Counted from the first letter of the stretch, positions 1 to 12,747 are shown. The stretch: DNA of 64,000 nucleotides from Halicephalobus mephisto (GCA_009193035.1 SWDT01000012.1:673229-737228), one strand, 5' to 3'. Numbers and translations are program-made. Notes: generated by a model from the sequence alone, not told the origin.

Positions 1-227
1 CTCAATAAATCCTTAATTCTAGGGAAATCTAAGATAATTCAACCAAGAAATCAAAAAGTATTTAAAATTTGTCTTTTTAACGTTATATTCTCGTTGCCAT
101 AGTAGAGTCGTTTCGAGACAAGTGAAACTTATTTTTATTACTTTCCTTCAGAACGGGTCTGTCACAAATTCAGACTTTTTCATTTTTCGATCATTCATAA
201 TGTTGTCCCCTCATCCATCATAAAGAC

Positions 228-3200
228 ATGCTCGATCACCAGATGTCCAATTCGGCTTCTGAATCCCCGACAGGATCCTCCTCTGTCCAAGTAATAGTGA
301 CAAGTGACCAAAATGGAGTCCGGTCTTGTCCATCTACCTTCATCGGAATGGCCACAAAACCCCCAGAACCACGTCATCGGTTATTCACTCGGAGGACTTC
401 TCATACGCTTTTGTTTGTTCCGGAACAAAGAAGAGTCAGCACGATTTCTGGAACTTCTATCACTAGTTGTCCTACAGAATTCAGTGAAGATTCAGATGAC
501 ACGAAGATTACTACAACCAGTGGGACAGTCGGAAGGAACCATGTGAAGCATCCGTCTGCTCCAGTGGCGACTGTCTTGGCACAAGAATCGTTAACTAATG
601 AAACTTCTCATTTGACTACTGCTTGTGCTTCTGATATCCTAAGACGAAAATCTGTCCAAACCGGAGCTCCAGTCATTGGATTTAGACCGAAAAAAGCTTT
701 TGAAAGAAGAGCTTCTCAACCAACAATTTCTATTAATTTAGTCAACATGAACAACAACGGAAGAAGAGTTTTGGAAAATCAACAACAAAACCAGATTACA
801 AGAATAGCTATGGCTTCTGGATTGCCTCCGGGAACACTGGCCAAGAGAGTCTCCTGGATGTCAATGAAGTCGCTTCAGGATTGTGCTGAACCTTTATTGG
901 AAATTCGGAAAAAAAACGGAGATGACGGACCTAGAAGTGATTCCAGAACCAACAGTCAACTGGGCAGTGTGATTCAACTCAACGAAACCTTCGATATTGA
1001 ATCCGATACCCCTCCAATGGACACCCTCAGTTGGAGTAATGCTGGTGCTTATTAAAAATAATTATTAAATAATTCAAAATTTAATTTTTTAATTTTCTTC
1101 ATTGTATTTTTTTTCAGATGAATTCGACAATGTGACCTTGATGTACTCCAAACACGAAAAAATCCCCATGAAGGACTTTGGAAGCGAGATCAGAGCCACT
1201 ATGGACATTGATCACTTGCTCAACAAGGCCATTCTTTTGCTGGATCTCCAGGAGACTTCCTTGGAAGAAATCTTTGCAAAGTAAGTTTGTCATATCCGAA
1301 TTTTTAATGAAAAATCATGAATATAATTTTTATTCAAAACCAGATGAAAAATTTCTGAAATATTTGTTGATTCTTTGTGGAAATTATATTTGTGTAATTT
1401 TTCACAGCAGTCAATTGGGATTCATTAGAAAGAATATACAGTCAAACTTGGATATAAGGTACCCCCTTGGGACTGGGTAAAGCGTATGTTATAAGAAAGG
1501 ATATATCATAGCAGGGGTAAATTTGAGGACAAACTAACCCAACTCACTCACACCGTATGCTATAACAAGAGATATGTTATAGTAGGAGTATCTTATATTC
1601 AAGTTATACTGTATATAACTCGACATATTTTGGAAAATCGTACGTATGAGGTTGCCATTTAAGACCAAACGAAAGGTCTTCAAAAAGGATATTTTTATGA
1701 CCCCAAGGGAAGCTATATATGTAATTTTTCATAGAATTAGATTGACGTTAATTATAAAGTCAGAATCCCAGTCGACAAATATGAAAAAGTTTATGTAAAA
1801 CCAGATAACTTTTAAAAAGTATTTTTAAGATTTTGAAGGGAAATTATAAAATATTTTTTCCATAAAATTTGGTCAATACTCGTTAAAAGATAAAATATCA
1901 AGTGGCAAATATATTAATTTGCGTGTGTGTAGTTTGCACTGAAAATTGACCGTAGTTTTCAAAAAAGTACTTTTTTGTGATTTCGAAGGGAAACTATATG
2001 CACATGATTTTCCGTAACGGTCTGTTGACGTTTATACTTTAATGAATCCCAGCTGAGGCCACCCTCGGGCATTTGTTCACTTTGTTTCTAAAACGAAAAA
2101 AATTGAAACAAAAAGTTCCCAGAACTACTTTATGCCCTCAAGGGATATTTTTAGTTTAAAAATGACGGAATTTGAATAATTTCAGAATCATTCATGAAAT
2201 GGATATTCAAGAACCAGAGTTCACTTCTGAGCAAGTCAGATCCGTCTTGTTCACCCAGGACGCAAATAACCAGTTTCACATCCTCTCGAGGACTGTCCAA
2301 AGCATCTGCACCACGGGTACAATGGGAGGAAGCTTTGATTATGATCAAACTTGGATTTGTGCTTTATGCATGCTAAATACAGTACAACATAGACATGTGG
2401 CCATTGCCAGATTGTCTCATCCGACTAATTTGGGAAGAACTATGCAGGATTTAAGATTTATCATTATCGTCATTGCTCCAAGCAGAGCGGTGGGTATTTT
2501 CGAAAAAAAATGATTTTCAAATTGAGGAAAATTTGTTCGGAATTTTAAAATGACTTTTTGGTTGAATTCGTTGCAAAAGTTCATAAATAACAAAAATGTT
2601 GTTTTTAAATTTACAAATAATCTATATGCATTTAATTCATTTAAGGTCTTGAAACGATTTTTGGTTGAATTCGTTGCAAAAGTTCATAAGTAACAAAAAT
2701 GTTGTTTTTAAATTTATAAATAATCTATATGCATTTAATTCATTTAAGGTCTTGGAACGATTTTTGGTTGAATTCGTTGCAAAAGTTCATAAGTAACAAA
2801 AATGTTGTTTTTAAATTTACAAACAATCTATATGCATTTAATTCATTTAAGGTCTTGAAACGATTTTTGGTTGAATTCGTTGCAGGAGTCCATAAATAAC
2901 AAAAATGTTGTTTTTGAATTCAGTAAAGTATTAAATGCACTTAATTCGTTTGAAGACTATTAAATTACAAAGTAAATACGCCCTTGGTCTCAACACGATT
3001 AATATTAGTTTTACCGTAATCTGATTTTTTCAGAAAGGTACCAAAACGGCCCTCGAAACGACCAGGACTTTCGCTACCTTGTTTGCAGACATGGATATTC
3101 GTCAAAGACTGGTAATGGCCCAATCTGTCGATGAATTTAGATCTACACTTCTCGAAGCTGCTAAAGAACTGGCCATGGAACAGAATCAATGGAGAGAACG

Positions 3201-6200
3201 AAAAGCTTCAATTCATCTATCTCAAGCCAAAGAACAAGTTTTCGGTAATGGTCCTTGGTACCCTTTCCGAGGCCTTATTCAAGATTTTAAACGAAGACGG
3301 AAACATTACATTGCCGATTATCTCGACGGATTACGTGGTCACAAAACGATCCAAAAATTATTTAGCACGGTTATATTTTTATATTTTGCCTGTTTGCTGC
3401 CAGCAATAGCCTTTGGGGTTTTGAACGATGACAACACAAATGGAGGAATCAGTAAGTATACTGTAATTGAAAAAATCAATAACTATATTTGAAGATGAAA
3501 AATTAAAAATCATTCGTGATGAGACCGGTACTTGAAAGTTATCTTTAAAAAATTAATTTTTTAAATAAAAAATACCGGTTTTAACACGAAAAATGTCCGA
3601 AAATCAGTGACCGAATTACTTGTTGAAGAACAAATCAAGTATCATTCGTGTCAAGATCGGTGATTTTTTATTTAGTTTTTTTTTATATTTATTTTTATAA
3701 AAATTTTAATAATTTTGATGTAAATTATATTTATTTTTCGTCCGTAATTTTTGACTGTTTTTTATTAAACATCATTCGCGACGAGACCAATGATTTTTTG
3801 TCTGACATTTTTGTGATTTTTATTTTTTAAAAACGTCATTCATAAATCGGTCTCATCGCGAATAATGTTCGATTATTTTTCGATTTTTTCGATTTAATAA
3901 TTTCTTTTTTGATGATTACTGTAAAATAATCAACATGTTTCAGATGTCAGAAAAGTCATTTTTGGTCAAGCTATTGGAGGAATTTTCTTTGCCATCTTTG
4001 GCGGTCAACCCATGATTGTTCTGTTGACAACAGTACCCTTGGCGATTTATATAAAAGTAATTTACCGGATATCACAGGATTTGGGCTATGATTTCTTCGC
4101 CATGTATGCCTGTGTCGGGTTATTTTGTCAACTTTTTCTCATCGTGTACGCAGGCACAGAGCTCTGCAACTTGATGAAGTTAGCAACAAGGTCAGTTTTC
4201 AATGAACTTTTAATTTTTTTAAATTTTCTAAAATACAATTTTGTCGAAATTTCTAAATTACAGTGGAAAATTCGAAAAATCTTCGAAATTTAAAATTCGA
4301 AAAATTTTCAAAAATTTAAAATCAGAAATTCGGAAAATTTTCGAAAATTTAAAATTAGAAATGAGAAAACTTTTTAAATAAATTGTAAAAAATTGTCAAA
4401 ACAATTTTCATTTTTTATCAGATTGAACACCCTAATTGGCATCCGTTCACTTTTCGCCAAAAATTTAAACTTGGCAATGTTGTCATTTTGCCAAAGTTTC
4501 ATTTTTTAATTAAAATATTTTTTAATTTTAATAAAAATTTTAAACATAAATTTTAAATCTAATCCTAAAACTTCCGAAAATTCGTGTTGAGATAATTTCG
4601 TAATAAAATTCATTTTTAATTTTCATATTTTATGATTTAGGTCAGCAGAAGAAATGTTTTCCTTATTTATTGCGATCGCGTTTACGGTAGAATCGATAAG
4701 AGCGATTCACTATTCGTTCCGGGACAACTACTACGATTGCGACGAGAATTACGAAGAAAAAGCAAAACGGGCAATAGAGTCGGTGAATATTACTAGTTCT
4801 GAACTAGGAATCCCGTGTCAAAGAGATACTTCTATCCTCTACATGTTGTTAATGTTTGGAACCCTCTGGTTGGGATTGTTTTTATACAACTTTAGAAAAA
4901 CACCGTATTTGACAAGAAGCAGAAGAGAGTGGTTGGCCGATTACGCCCTTCCGGCTAGTGTTTTAATCATGTCGTTTGCGGGTGCTTATTTGTTTAGCGA
5001 AATTGACAGTAAGTTGTTAATTATTGTTTGAAAGAGTAATAATCATCGATTTACTTTGAATTTTACTCTCAAACTTGGGTAATTAAACAGCTTACAATAA
5101 AAGTATTAAAAGACACAAACCCCGCAGTCGATAGTGCTTTACTAAGATATAGGGAACTTGTTTAAAATATATAAGGCTTACAGGGGAAGGGGTCCCAGAA
5201 AAGTGCCGTGTAAGCCTTATATATTTTAGGCAAGTTTCCTTAGGGGAATTTCGTAAAAAAATCATTTTAATTTCCTATAAGGGAGCTTGTTTGAAATATG
5301 TAAGGCTTACAGGGGAAGGGGGTTCCAGAAAAGCGCCATGTAAGCCTTACATATTTTAGACAAGCTCCCTTAGCGGTCTTTCTGGATCTATGGCGTTATC
5401 GCCGTTCCGATCAAGTATTGATGAAAATATAATTTTCGTTTCGAAATTTACAGAAATACAAATATCATTCAAAATCTCGAAACAAAATACTGTAAATTTA
5501 TTTTTTTCCAAAATTTAAATTCTTCAATAAAGTCGTTTCGAGATCTGTGAAAAAAATTTCATCAATGGTCCCAGGAGGAAATTTATAAATTTAATTTTTT
5601 CGTTGCAAGACTAAATTTCTGCAACAATGATCTTGAAACGAAAATTTTATTTTAATTTCATTCCAAAACTAAAATAATTATTTTCAGAAGACATGTTCAA
5701 ACTCCGTCCAGAAGTCCCATTGATGGCGATTCCTCCAATTTTCTCCTTGCCTTGGGAAGCTTATCCGGTTTGCATGCTTCTCGGATTCTTCCTGTCTTTT
5801 TTGTTTTATATGGATCAGAATATCACTAGTTCCATTATCAACAACTCACAAAACAAGTAAATTTTTATTATTTATATTTAATAAATAAAATTAATTTTTA
5901 GATTGAAGAAAGGATCATCGCAACATTTGGATCTGTTTGTCGTGGCGATTTTGAACATGTTTCTTTCCCTCATGGGCCTTCCTTGGATGCACGGGGCTCT
6001 GCCACATTCCCCGCTGCATCTGCGAGCCTTGGCCGATGTCGAGGAAAGAGTCGCCCAAGGACATGTTCACGAAGTGTAAGATTAATTCCTTTCAATTAAA
6101 ATAAACATACTTTTCCAGGATAATGAATGTTCGTGAAACCAGATTAGCAACTCTAATCGCCCATATATTAATTTTGTCTTCTGGATTCACATTACTTCCA

Positions 6201-6594
6201 TTTCCACTTCGATGGATTCCGACTTCTGTTCTTCATGGACTCTTCCTCTACATGGCCTTGACCTCCTTGACCGGAAACGAAATGTTCGAACGTTTGTTGT
6301 TGTTAATCACAGAACAACAAGCTTATCCACCGACACATTACATAAGACGAGTTCCACAGCGAAAAATCCATCTTTTCACAGCATGCCAATTAATCCAATT
6401 AATGTTACTTTGTGCGATCGGATTTTCGCCTTATCCTTTTGTCGAAATGGTCTTTCCTATTGTTTGTTTCTTCTTTATACCAATCAGGTAATTTTAAATT
6501 AATTTTAAAATTTAAAAATTTTTCTTTTAGGCACATGTTGATACCTCGAATAATCGACTACAAATACCTTGACGCTCTTGACGGTCGCCATTAA
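228..6594 (+). CDS. SLC4A11-like bicarbonate-transporter-family membrane transporter, 10 exons
   Basis: Exons 228-1035, 1118-1280, 2186-2489, 3034-3451, 3944-4190, 4641-5008, 5688-5856, 5902-6075, 6119-6487 and 6531-6594 join in phase to 1027 residues. Residues 1 to about 530 form the cytoplasmic domain; its first 270 are Ser/Thr-rich and low in complexity. Membrane segments begin near residue 534 ([20 protein letters not shown]). Late motifs such as [31 protein letters not shown] and [13 protein letters not shown] match the SLC4A11 branch better than the AE1 or NBC branches. The family moves ions (borate, H+/OH-, NH3 or anions, depending on member) across the plasma membrane; the substrate cannot be read here. 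C. elegans has abts paralogues, but I do not assign which one. An acceptor-like CTTCAG at 146-151 could take a spliced leader. The start at 228 is the least certain part. Introns 2, 3 and 6 carry repeats listed separately. Confidence 0.93.
1437..1613. mobile_element. MITE, Tc1/mariner-like ends (copy A), in SLC4 intron 2
   Basis: A 177-bp segment begins TACAGTCAAACTTGGATAT and ends with the imperfect inverse of that sequence (ATATTCAAGTTATACTGTA). It matches the copy at 41843-42023 along its whole length, including the GGTACCCCCTTGGGA block. TA at both outer ends followed by CAGT is the usual layout of Tc1/mariner-derived miniature elements. There is no coding capacity. This copy has more terminal mismatches than copy B and so looks older. 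Confidence 0.8.
2551..2950. repeat. 103-bp tandem repeat, about 4 copies, in SLC4 intron 3
   Basis: GGTTGAATTCGTTGC recurs near 2560, 2663, 2766 and 2869, giving a period of about 103 bp. Each unit runs through AACAAAAATGTTGTTTTTAA and ATGCATTTAATTCATTTAAG. The inner copies differ by only a few bases; the last copy is degraded. The array fills most of the intron between 2490 and 3033. Confidence 0.9.
5145..5373. repeat. Two tandem long hairpins in SLC4 intron 6
   Basis: Two inverted repeats of about 97 bp lie about 130 bp apart (5145-5242 and 5275-5373). Each has arms of about 33 bases (centre TATATAAGGCTTACA with TGTAAGCCTTATATA in the first) around a purine-rich loop, AGGGGAAGGG...CCAGAAAAG. 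The arms of the two hairpins differ at several positions, and at least two of the differences are paired so that base pairing is kept. They could be decayed miniature transposons or a structured intronic RNA. Confidence 0.85.
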
Positions 6595-6939
6595 CTTGCC
6601 GGTGTTGGAATTTCCCAGTGATTATATAAAAACGAGCAAAGCCCCAGAAACATGTAATGTCAAATTTCAGAATACTCCAGAGCTCTCGAAAAAACGCGTG
6701 ATTCCAAATTTTTAATAGGCCGAATTTTAGTCGAAAATGTTCTTTCTTGTCAATAACATTTATAGATTGGATTCAGAAGTATAAAAATCTACTGACATAT
6801 TACCTGTATAGTTTAATTATATTTACATTGATAACTCTCTTAAGAATGTTGGAAGCATCTAGTGGCAAGGGATGTCTAAACTACTGACACAGATTGCAAT
6901 TAGTAAATATAAACCCGAAATTGTAAATCGACCAGATGA
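6595..6939. other. Convergent intergenic gap
   Basis: This stretch holds the 3' untranslated regions of the SLC4 gene (+) and the UBC6-like gene (-), whose stop codons face each other. I see no further gene or clear repeat. Confidence 0.6.
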
Positions 6940-7920
6940 TTACTGAATAGAGATGAGACGACGGTAAGCCAGACCGAAGAAGAGGGCTGTGAAGAAGAAA
7001 AGAAGGAGAGCAACGGTGGAGGAATTGTTGGTCTCTTGATGGACTTGTTGACGAACAGGACCTCGGAGTTGGGCTAAGGGAGGAGAAACAGGGGCAGCAG
7101 GAGCTTCAGTGGCAGGTTCTGGTTGAGCAGTTGTTGATAGAATCTCAGTTTCGGCCTCAGATTGAGAAATTGTCGGAGTTTCAGTTTCAGACTGAGAAGT
7201 TGATTTATCTTCGGCATCAGCATCTGGGTTAGTAGGAGGCAATTCGGCACAAGGCTTTTTTCCAACAGCAGCCTTGAGGTCTTCAAGGACTTCAGACATC
7301 TTGCAGCCACAGGTTGGACAACTCCATTTCAAAGAACTGAAAAAACGAAATCAGTGGAAAACAGCTATTCAAACGTACTCTTGAGCAAGCTTTCTTCTCT
7401 GCTGATCACTGCATTCAAGAGATCCAACAGCTCCTTTCCCGGGAGTGGAGAAGAAAGCAATTAGAGCAACCAAAGCAGTTCCAATAGACCACGACGGGAG
7501 CCAGGTTTCCGGATGATAAGATGAAATGCTCAGACATATTTTCGTATTCGTCTCAAATCGTCCACTAGGCTGCAACAAGGATTTACAAACCCATATATCC
7601 ATGTCAAACTCACAGTTAACATGACAAAATTCGGAGGCTTGTGAGGATAGATGTCCGGTAAAATTATACGTCCATGATAAAGACCACCTTCGTATGGAGA
7701 ATCCGGAGGTCCGCGAATCGTAAAATGCCATTCGAACAAGTTGTCCTGGAAGAAATGTTGTGGATTATTGATTTATGAGTCACAACGGAAACCAATGGAA
7801 ATTTACGGAATTCAATGCCAATCTTACCTCCAAAGGCCGGGCAACATACATATCAGTTGGTTCGCTCAATTCTTTCGCTTCTTGCATCAGTCTTCTGACT
7901 CCAGGGGATCTGGTAGACAT
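6940..7920 (-). CDS. ubc-6: Tail-anchored ubiquitin-conjugating enzyme E2, UBC6/UBE2J1 type
   Basis: Exons on the minus strand are 7920-7828, 7745-7614, 7569-7379 and 7336-6940, giving 270 residues. The start MSTRSPGVRRLMQEAKEL matches the E2 N-terminus of the UBE2J1 family. The UBC fold follows (LFEWHFTIRGPPDSPYEGGLY), and the catalytic cysteine is Cys87 in TNTKICLSIS, followed by YHPETWLPSWSIGTAL. A CPTCGC segment, an acidic Ser/Thr linker and a C-terminal hydrophobic anchor (about residues 245-262, TVALLLFFFTALFFGLAY) then complete the protein. This family loads ubiquitin for ER-associated degradation at the ER membrane. An acceptor (TTTTTCAG, ending at 7954) lies about 33 bases upstream of the ATG and would suit SL trans-splicing. 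The symbol rests on the UBE2J1-type architecture and is my best inference. Confidence 0.94.
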
Positions 7921-7954
7921 GATGCACAAGGTTAGAAAATCCGGATTCCTCTGC

Positions 7955-9823
7955 TGAAAAACGAATTTGATATAAAATTGTTAACAAACAGTAGCATACC
8001 AAGGCAGAAAGTTTTCGAATGGCAATTTATGAAGAATCCGAAGACTATTCACAGGAGAAGAAGTAAGTCGACGTCACAATAATTTTTTGCAAAAAGCAAC
8101 AAGCACCACGTGTCAAAAGACGCACAATGCCAAGAACAAAAAAAAGTAGAGTTTCAAATTTTGTGGATTTTTCCAACATTAACATAATATCCAAATGAAT
8201 TATAAACAATTTCTAACTGAATTTTGCATAAAATCACCACACGTAAAAGTAACTTCAGATGATCCTGTAATACATGTGATGACATTCTGATTTATTTTTG
8301 CTTGTTGTTGCAGCTAAAAAATGTACACTTAATATTATAGTTGGAGCACATTATAGCTGTCTAAAACATGCATTAGAGTTCCATGATACTTTCTTAATGT
8401 AGCTAATTTAAAGAATATTGACTAAAAGTCAAAAGATTAAAAATCTATTTATTGAAACTTTATAAATTCTGTTTTTGTGTTGCTGTTGAGGAAAATATCA
8501 AAAATATTCAAACAGTTCCTTATCTTTTCTGCTTTTTAGATCACAAATTTTCCATATTTATTAATAAAGTATCCCTAATGATCAAAACGAATTAACTACT
8601 TTCATATGTCAGTCTGCAATTCAAAAATTTCAAAACCTTTTCAGTTGGCAAAAGTGCTGTCAAATCTCTATCTTCGTAGTTTGGATGGATAAAGATAATC
8701 TTGGTATTCACTCCATTATCCGTTTGTTTTTTCATTTAAATGAAAATTGCAGTTTTTGACATTTTGATGGCTAAATGTCAGCTTAATGGTTCTACTGATG
8801 AAGATAACCAAAAACGCTATCTTAAAGTTTATTTGTGAACGTTGGAAACAGAAATAAACCACTAAAAATCTATACAGATATGGATTTTCTTTCTGAGAAC
8901 TACTTTGAGATAATGATGTTTACAGGAATTTCGAAAGTTATAAAAACAAGTGAAATAATATAAATTATTAAACATGGAAAAATTAGTATTCTTTGAGAAT
9001 TCTGGAATTATATAATTTACTACGTTAAACACTATGCAGATGAACCTCATCATGACAAAGTAATAGCAAATGATAAAACATACTGTACCAGAATCATCTA
9101 GGAAACTGTTCATTTCAATATACCTTCCTGTCTGAAGGCTCTGTGTCAAATCCACAAGGCAAATTAAATGATAATAATACAGTTATATATTATATTTTAT
9201 ATTCTTCAAATTACCGAGAAAAACGTTGATAATGTAACTTATTGAACATCTTCGGCCTTTATTTACAACAGATCTCTTCTACCCCGTAAAAAATAATTCC
9301 AGTGTTCCCCCACAATTTAATAATTAATAGTTATCCCTGAACTTCAGTTGCGATCAGAATAGTTAAATTATTTATTAAATATACTTTATTGCCAACTTTC
9401 TATATTAACAAAAAGATTATAGGTATTCCACTATTAGTTGGACTTTCTCCAGCATCATCTTAGTACATGAAATTTTTATTATGGACGATGATGCAGAGAC
9501 CACATTCACAATCCTATCACAACATTAATTTCACTTGATTTGAAAGAGAAATGCCGATGTGGAATTATTCAAAGAAAGAATGCACATTCCATCTAGTAAT
9601 ATTTAGAAGAATTTCATTTTTTATTTCATCATCATTTGCAAAAGAATCTGTCTTACATTATTTCTATATTGGTTCTTCTTTCAATTTGTAACGAATCTAC
9701 AAATATGAAAGTTAATTAAAACATAATTCTCATTAAAACAAAAAAGACCACAAATTCGCTTACTGACTGACAATGAGAAATTAAGCATTGTTAAGAGTAA
9801 TAAGTCCAAATAGGTTTTTCCTT
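7955..9823. other. AT-rich intergenic region, no gene recognised
   Basis: This holds the upstream region of the UBC6-like gene and the 3' side of the minus-strand chemoreceptor. A 97-codon open frame at 8862-9155 (-) has no recognisable domain, start context or splice partner. No repeat structure stood out. Confidence 0.5.
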
Positions 9824-10939
9824 TTACGCTCTCCCCTCCAACTGACTATTATTATGGCTCGCATTGTAATTAGTGCTTCTTGTATTTTGACTATAGATTT
9901 TGTTGCTGTAAATTGTGGGATTACAAGTTATGAGTGAAATCAACTTCCTTCTGTAAGCGGTCACTAGTAAAAGTATAGATGCCGCATTCCCCACCGGCCC
10001 CCAAGACAATGCCAACGAACAGATGAATCCAGGGATTCCCATAGGCACTGCTGGGAAGAAAAGCCCGATAGCGAATATTCCAATAGGCAATACGTAGGAG
10101 ATAATCGGACAAGCCGCTTGGACGAACAGCATCTTGTTCAGATCTCTATTCACTTTCCTTACTGATTTCGAAAACTTGTATTCATTCTTCTTCATGAAGG
10201 CGTAAATCTTCCAAGTACAGTAGGCGATAATTGAGTAAGATCCAAACGACAACAAGACGGCAACAAATACTGCAATATAGCATTGCAGAGTGCCGTGAGC
10301 AATGGCCCCGGCCGCTCCAACTTTCTCATTGTCATCTGCTAAAATCCATCCAAGACTAGATTCTGCCTTGACGGTGTCATTTTTTCCTGCGAGATAGTAG
10401 CCCATCCATCCGTTCAATCCGAAAGCCATTGCTCCTATTACAGCTCCTCCAAATAAGAGTAAGTATAGCTTAAGCGAGATTGTTCTGTTGTGACAGAGAA
10501 GTAAATATCGATAGACAAATTCCACGGAAATCCCGGTCATTGTCAGGAAATTACAAGTAGCCCAAAAATCCCACAAGAGAAATCTGACCTGAATTGATGA
10601 TTGTCGAAAGATTCCGTTGTTGATAGCAAATTGAACTCCTTCAGCTTCTGCCACCATCTGCAATTAACACATTACGAAAACAATTCATCAATGATTTACA
10701 GCTTAAATCGAAAACTGAAATTTCTAGTGTTGTAAAGTTGAACTTACAGGACCACCAATTGCATGTGCAAATAAAAGGAGGAAATCCAGAGAGCAGGTCT
10801 GTAGTAAGATAATATTGTACTGTTTCATTCCAGGAACTTTACAAGTAACGATCATGTAAAACAAAAGAGAATTTAGAGTAATTCCGAGTCCACTGGCAAG
10901 ATACTCGATGACTCTATGGATGTCTCGCAAGATGGACAT
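9824..10939 (-). CDS. Str-superfamily chemoreceptor, srd-like, copy 1
   Basis: Two exons (10939-10748 and 10657-9824) give a 341-residue seven-pass protein. The start MSILRDIHRV is the equivalent of MSVWRDIHRI in the paralogue at 17751; the open frame further upstream has no better methionine. TM1-TM2 reads GITLNSLLFYMIV...MKQYNIILLQTC, like nematode srd receptors. A later NKMLFVQAACPIISYVLPIG segment is the typical Str-superfamily TM6 pattern. The tail after TM7 is hydrophilic and Asn/Ser-rich, and is 21 residues longer than in copy 2. Such receptors usually act in ciliated sensory neurons. Exon 2 and half of the intron are almost identical to copy 2, while exon 1 is clearly diverged. Confidence 0.88.
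9891..10717 (-). repeat. Inverted near-identical tract shared with 17974-18798
   Basis: From the middle of the intron (CAGTTTTCGATTTAAGCTG) to the codons for NKIYS, this sequence matches the + strand copy with roughly 98-99% identity by eye. On both sides identity drops sharply: exon 1 and the first half of the intron are diverged, and so is everything after the shared ATCTATAG. The shared block therefore does not coincide with gene boundaries. Confidence 0.85.
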
Positions 10940-12479
10940 TCTGCTGTGGTAGCTTAATTTAACAGTTGAATTGCCACTTCGAAGAATCAAAGATAGGAAC
11001 TTAATATCAACAAGGAACGATCAAGAATCTTTTAAAACGTTTACTTCTAGATTATGCTGAATATGACAAAAAGATTAGGAATATTGGGAGTGCGAAATTT
11101 ACTAGTATAAATAAAATAGATGAAGTTTATTCTCTTCAGAAGGTTCTGTAAACTTCAAAGAACTTTCTATTCAGCCAACGTCCTAAAAGGCCTACCTAAA
11201 GGTTAAAGAATAATTATTCTGAATCTGGTGCTGGTTGGACAAAGGTCTCTTTCCCTCCTTTGCTTTAATCGTTAGACAAAAGTAAAGCATGATTAGAGTG
11301 TGCATATACAGTAAGAATATACAGCCCTCCCATTTTCGAAGGGAGCTTTTTCACATGAGACAAATCTCTGACTAAACTAATCAGGAATTTCGTTGTTAAA
11401 TTTTTCTCAAAAATCTGCGGATTCAAGGAATACTTATCCTAAGATATCATAACTTCAAGTAATAGCCAGTGAAATTAATTTGCTGCAGATATGTAAAATT
11501 TGGACAAGTTGAAGGACAGAAATGACACTACAAAGAAATTAATTTGAATTTGAATTTGAACTTTGACCTACTGAGAACGCGGTTTCAATTAAGTACAAAT
11601 TTAATACTTAGATATTTGGAATAAAACTTTGTAGTATTTAGTGAAACTCGGAAAATACAAGCATTTGATCAATGACGTCATAGGAAGTCTACAAAAAATT
11701 GAAACTTGGATTTATTACTCACAAGTCGAATTTAATTATTAATATTCAAGTGGATATGGTAGCTTCAATATTTAAACAATTGCTGCACTTCTATGATAAT
11801 TACAAATTAGTGGCTCATTTCTAAGAATTATATTTATATTACTTCATCAAGCATGTTCTTTGAAAAGTTCACCGAAAAGAAACATTGACGTCTTTCAGTA
11901 GGGAAAATTATTAGATTTCTGCTTTAAGGTTTTATTATTTTCCCGAAACAAAGATCAGCATATTCAATCCTAGTAAGTTCTCTTAAGAATCTAAGCTATG
12001 TGTTTGAAAAGTTGTTAGAAATGTTTTAAACTTCTCAATTCACAATTATATAGCAATTCCAACTTCAATATTTATATATTTTCCAAATTATTCAGTCAGT
12101 TTAAAATTTTTGTTTTTGAACTATGCACACTTCAATAGCTATAATTTAGAACTTGATGGTTAAAGCATAAATTAGGAAATACGATTATAAATGGATATCA
12201 TGGTAAAATAAATTGCTCTTTGGATCATTGGTCTTCAGTAGTAAATGAAGAATAAGCGTAACTGCATTAGTTCAAATACCAACTTTTTCTATCAAAACTT
12301 CTGATACTTGAAGCACTCATATCTACAATCTATATAGGAATCATAGCTGTATTCTCGAACTGTCAAGAAAGTCATGTAAGAGATTCGACTTGAACAGTTG
12401 GTACACTTTTTGACTCTACTTTTATTCAATATTGACTGTATTTGATAAACAACTGAGCAAAAGTTTTCTTCCATCGAAT
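10940..12479. other. Intergenic, no gene recognised
   Basis: The upstream region of chemoreceptor copy 1. It is AT-rich, has no open frame with recognisable features, and shows no clear counterpart by eye to the srh/sri-like gene found at the corresponding place in the right half of the inverted cluster. Confidence 0.45.
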
Positions 12480-12722
12480 AAAAACATAAATGAACATGAA
12501 TATCCATAATTGAAGACCAATTTGTTTATTTTTACTGGAAGAACTTTTTTCCATCAAAATCTTCATCGTTGTAGAAAGCATTAACATACTCTTTATATCC
12601 ACTGAGTAATGCTTTGTTTTTTTTAAAAGTCATATCTCGACACTGAGCAACGATATCCTTACAGTGATCTCCTTCAAGGATGTAGACTTCAGAGTTTCCT
12701 CGCCGTAGCTGTGTTGCAGATT
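12480..12722 (-). pseudogene. Inverted, broken fragment of the 3' exon of the Cys-rich secreted gene at 13370
   Basis: Read on the minus strand from 12722, this copies the final exon of the gene at 13370-14262. It shares EVYILEGDHCKDIVAQC and MTFKKNKAL..G.KEYVNAFYNDED. Two bases are missing in CTCTGAAGTC compared with CTCTGTGAAGTC in the intact gene, which breaks the frame ahead of EVYIL. The acidic stretch is lost and the end is degenerate. No upstream exons are present. Confidence 0.85.
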
Positions 12723-12747
12723 CTGAACAAATGCAAAAAGTGTTCAC

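Noticed and set aside
8862..9155. A 97-codon minus-strand open frame
   Set aside because: Composition is typical of AT-rich noncoding DNA (Ile, Asn, Phe, Tyr) with no domain, signal or splice evidence.
12292..12507. A 71-codon minus-strand open frame with several cysteines
   Set aside because: It overlaps the decayed 3' end of the inverted Cys-rich fragment; its cysteines do not align with the intact gene.
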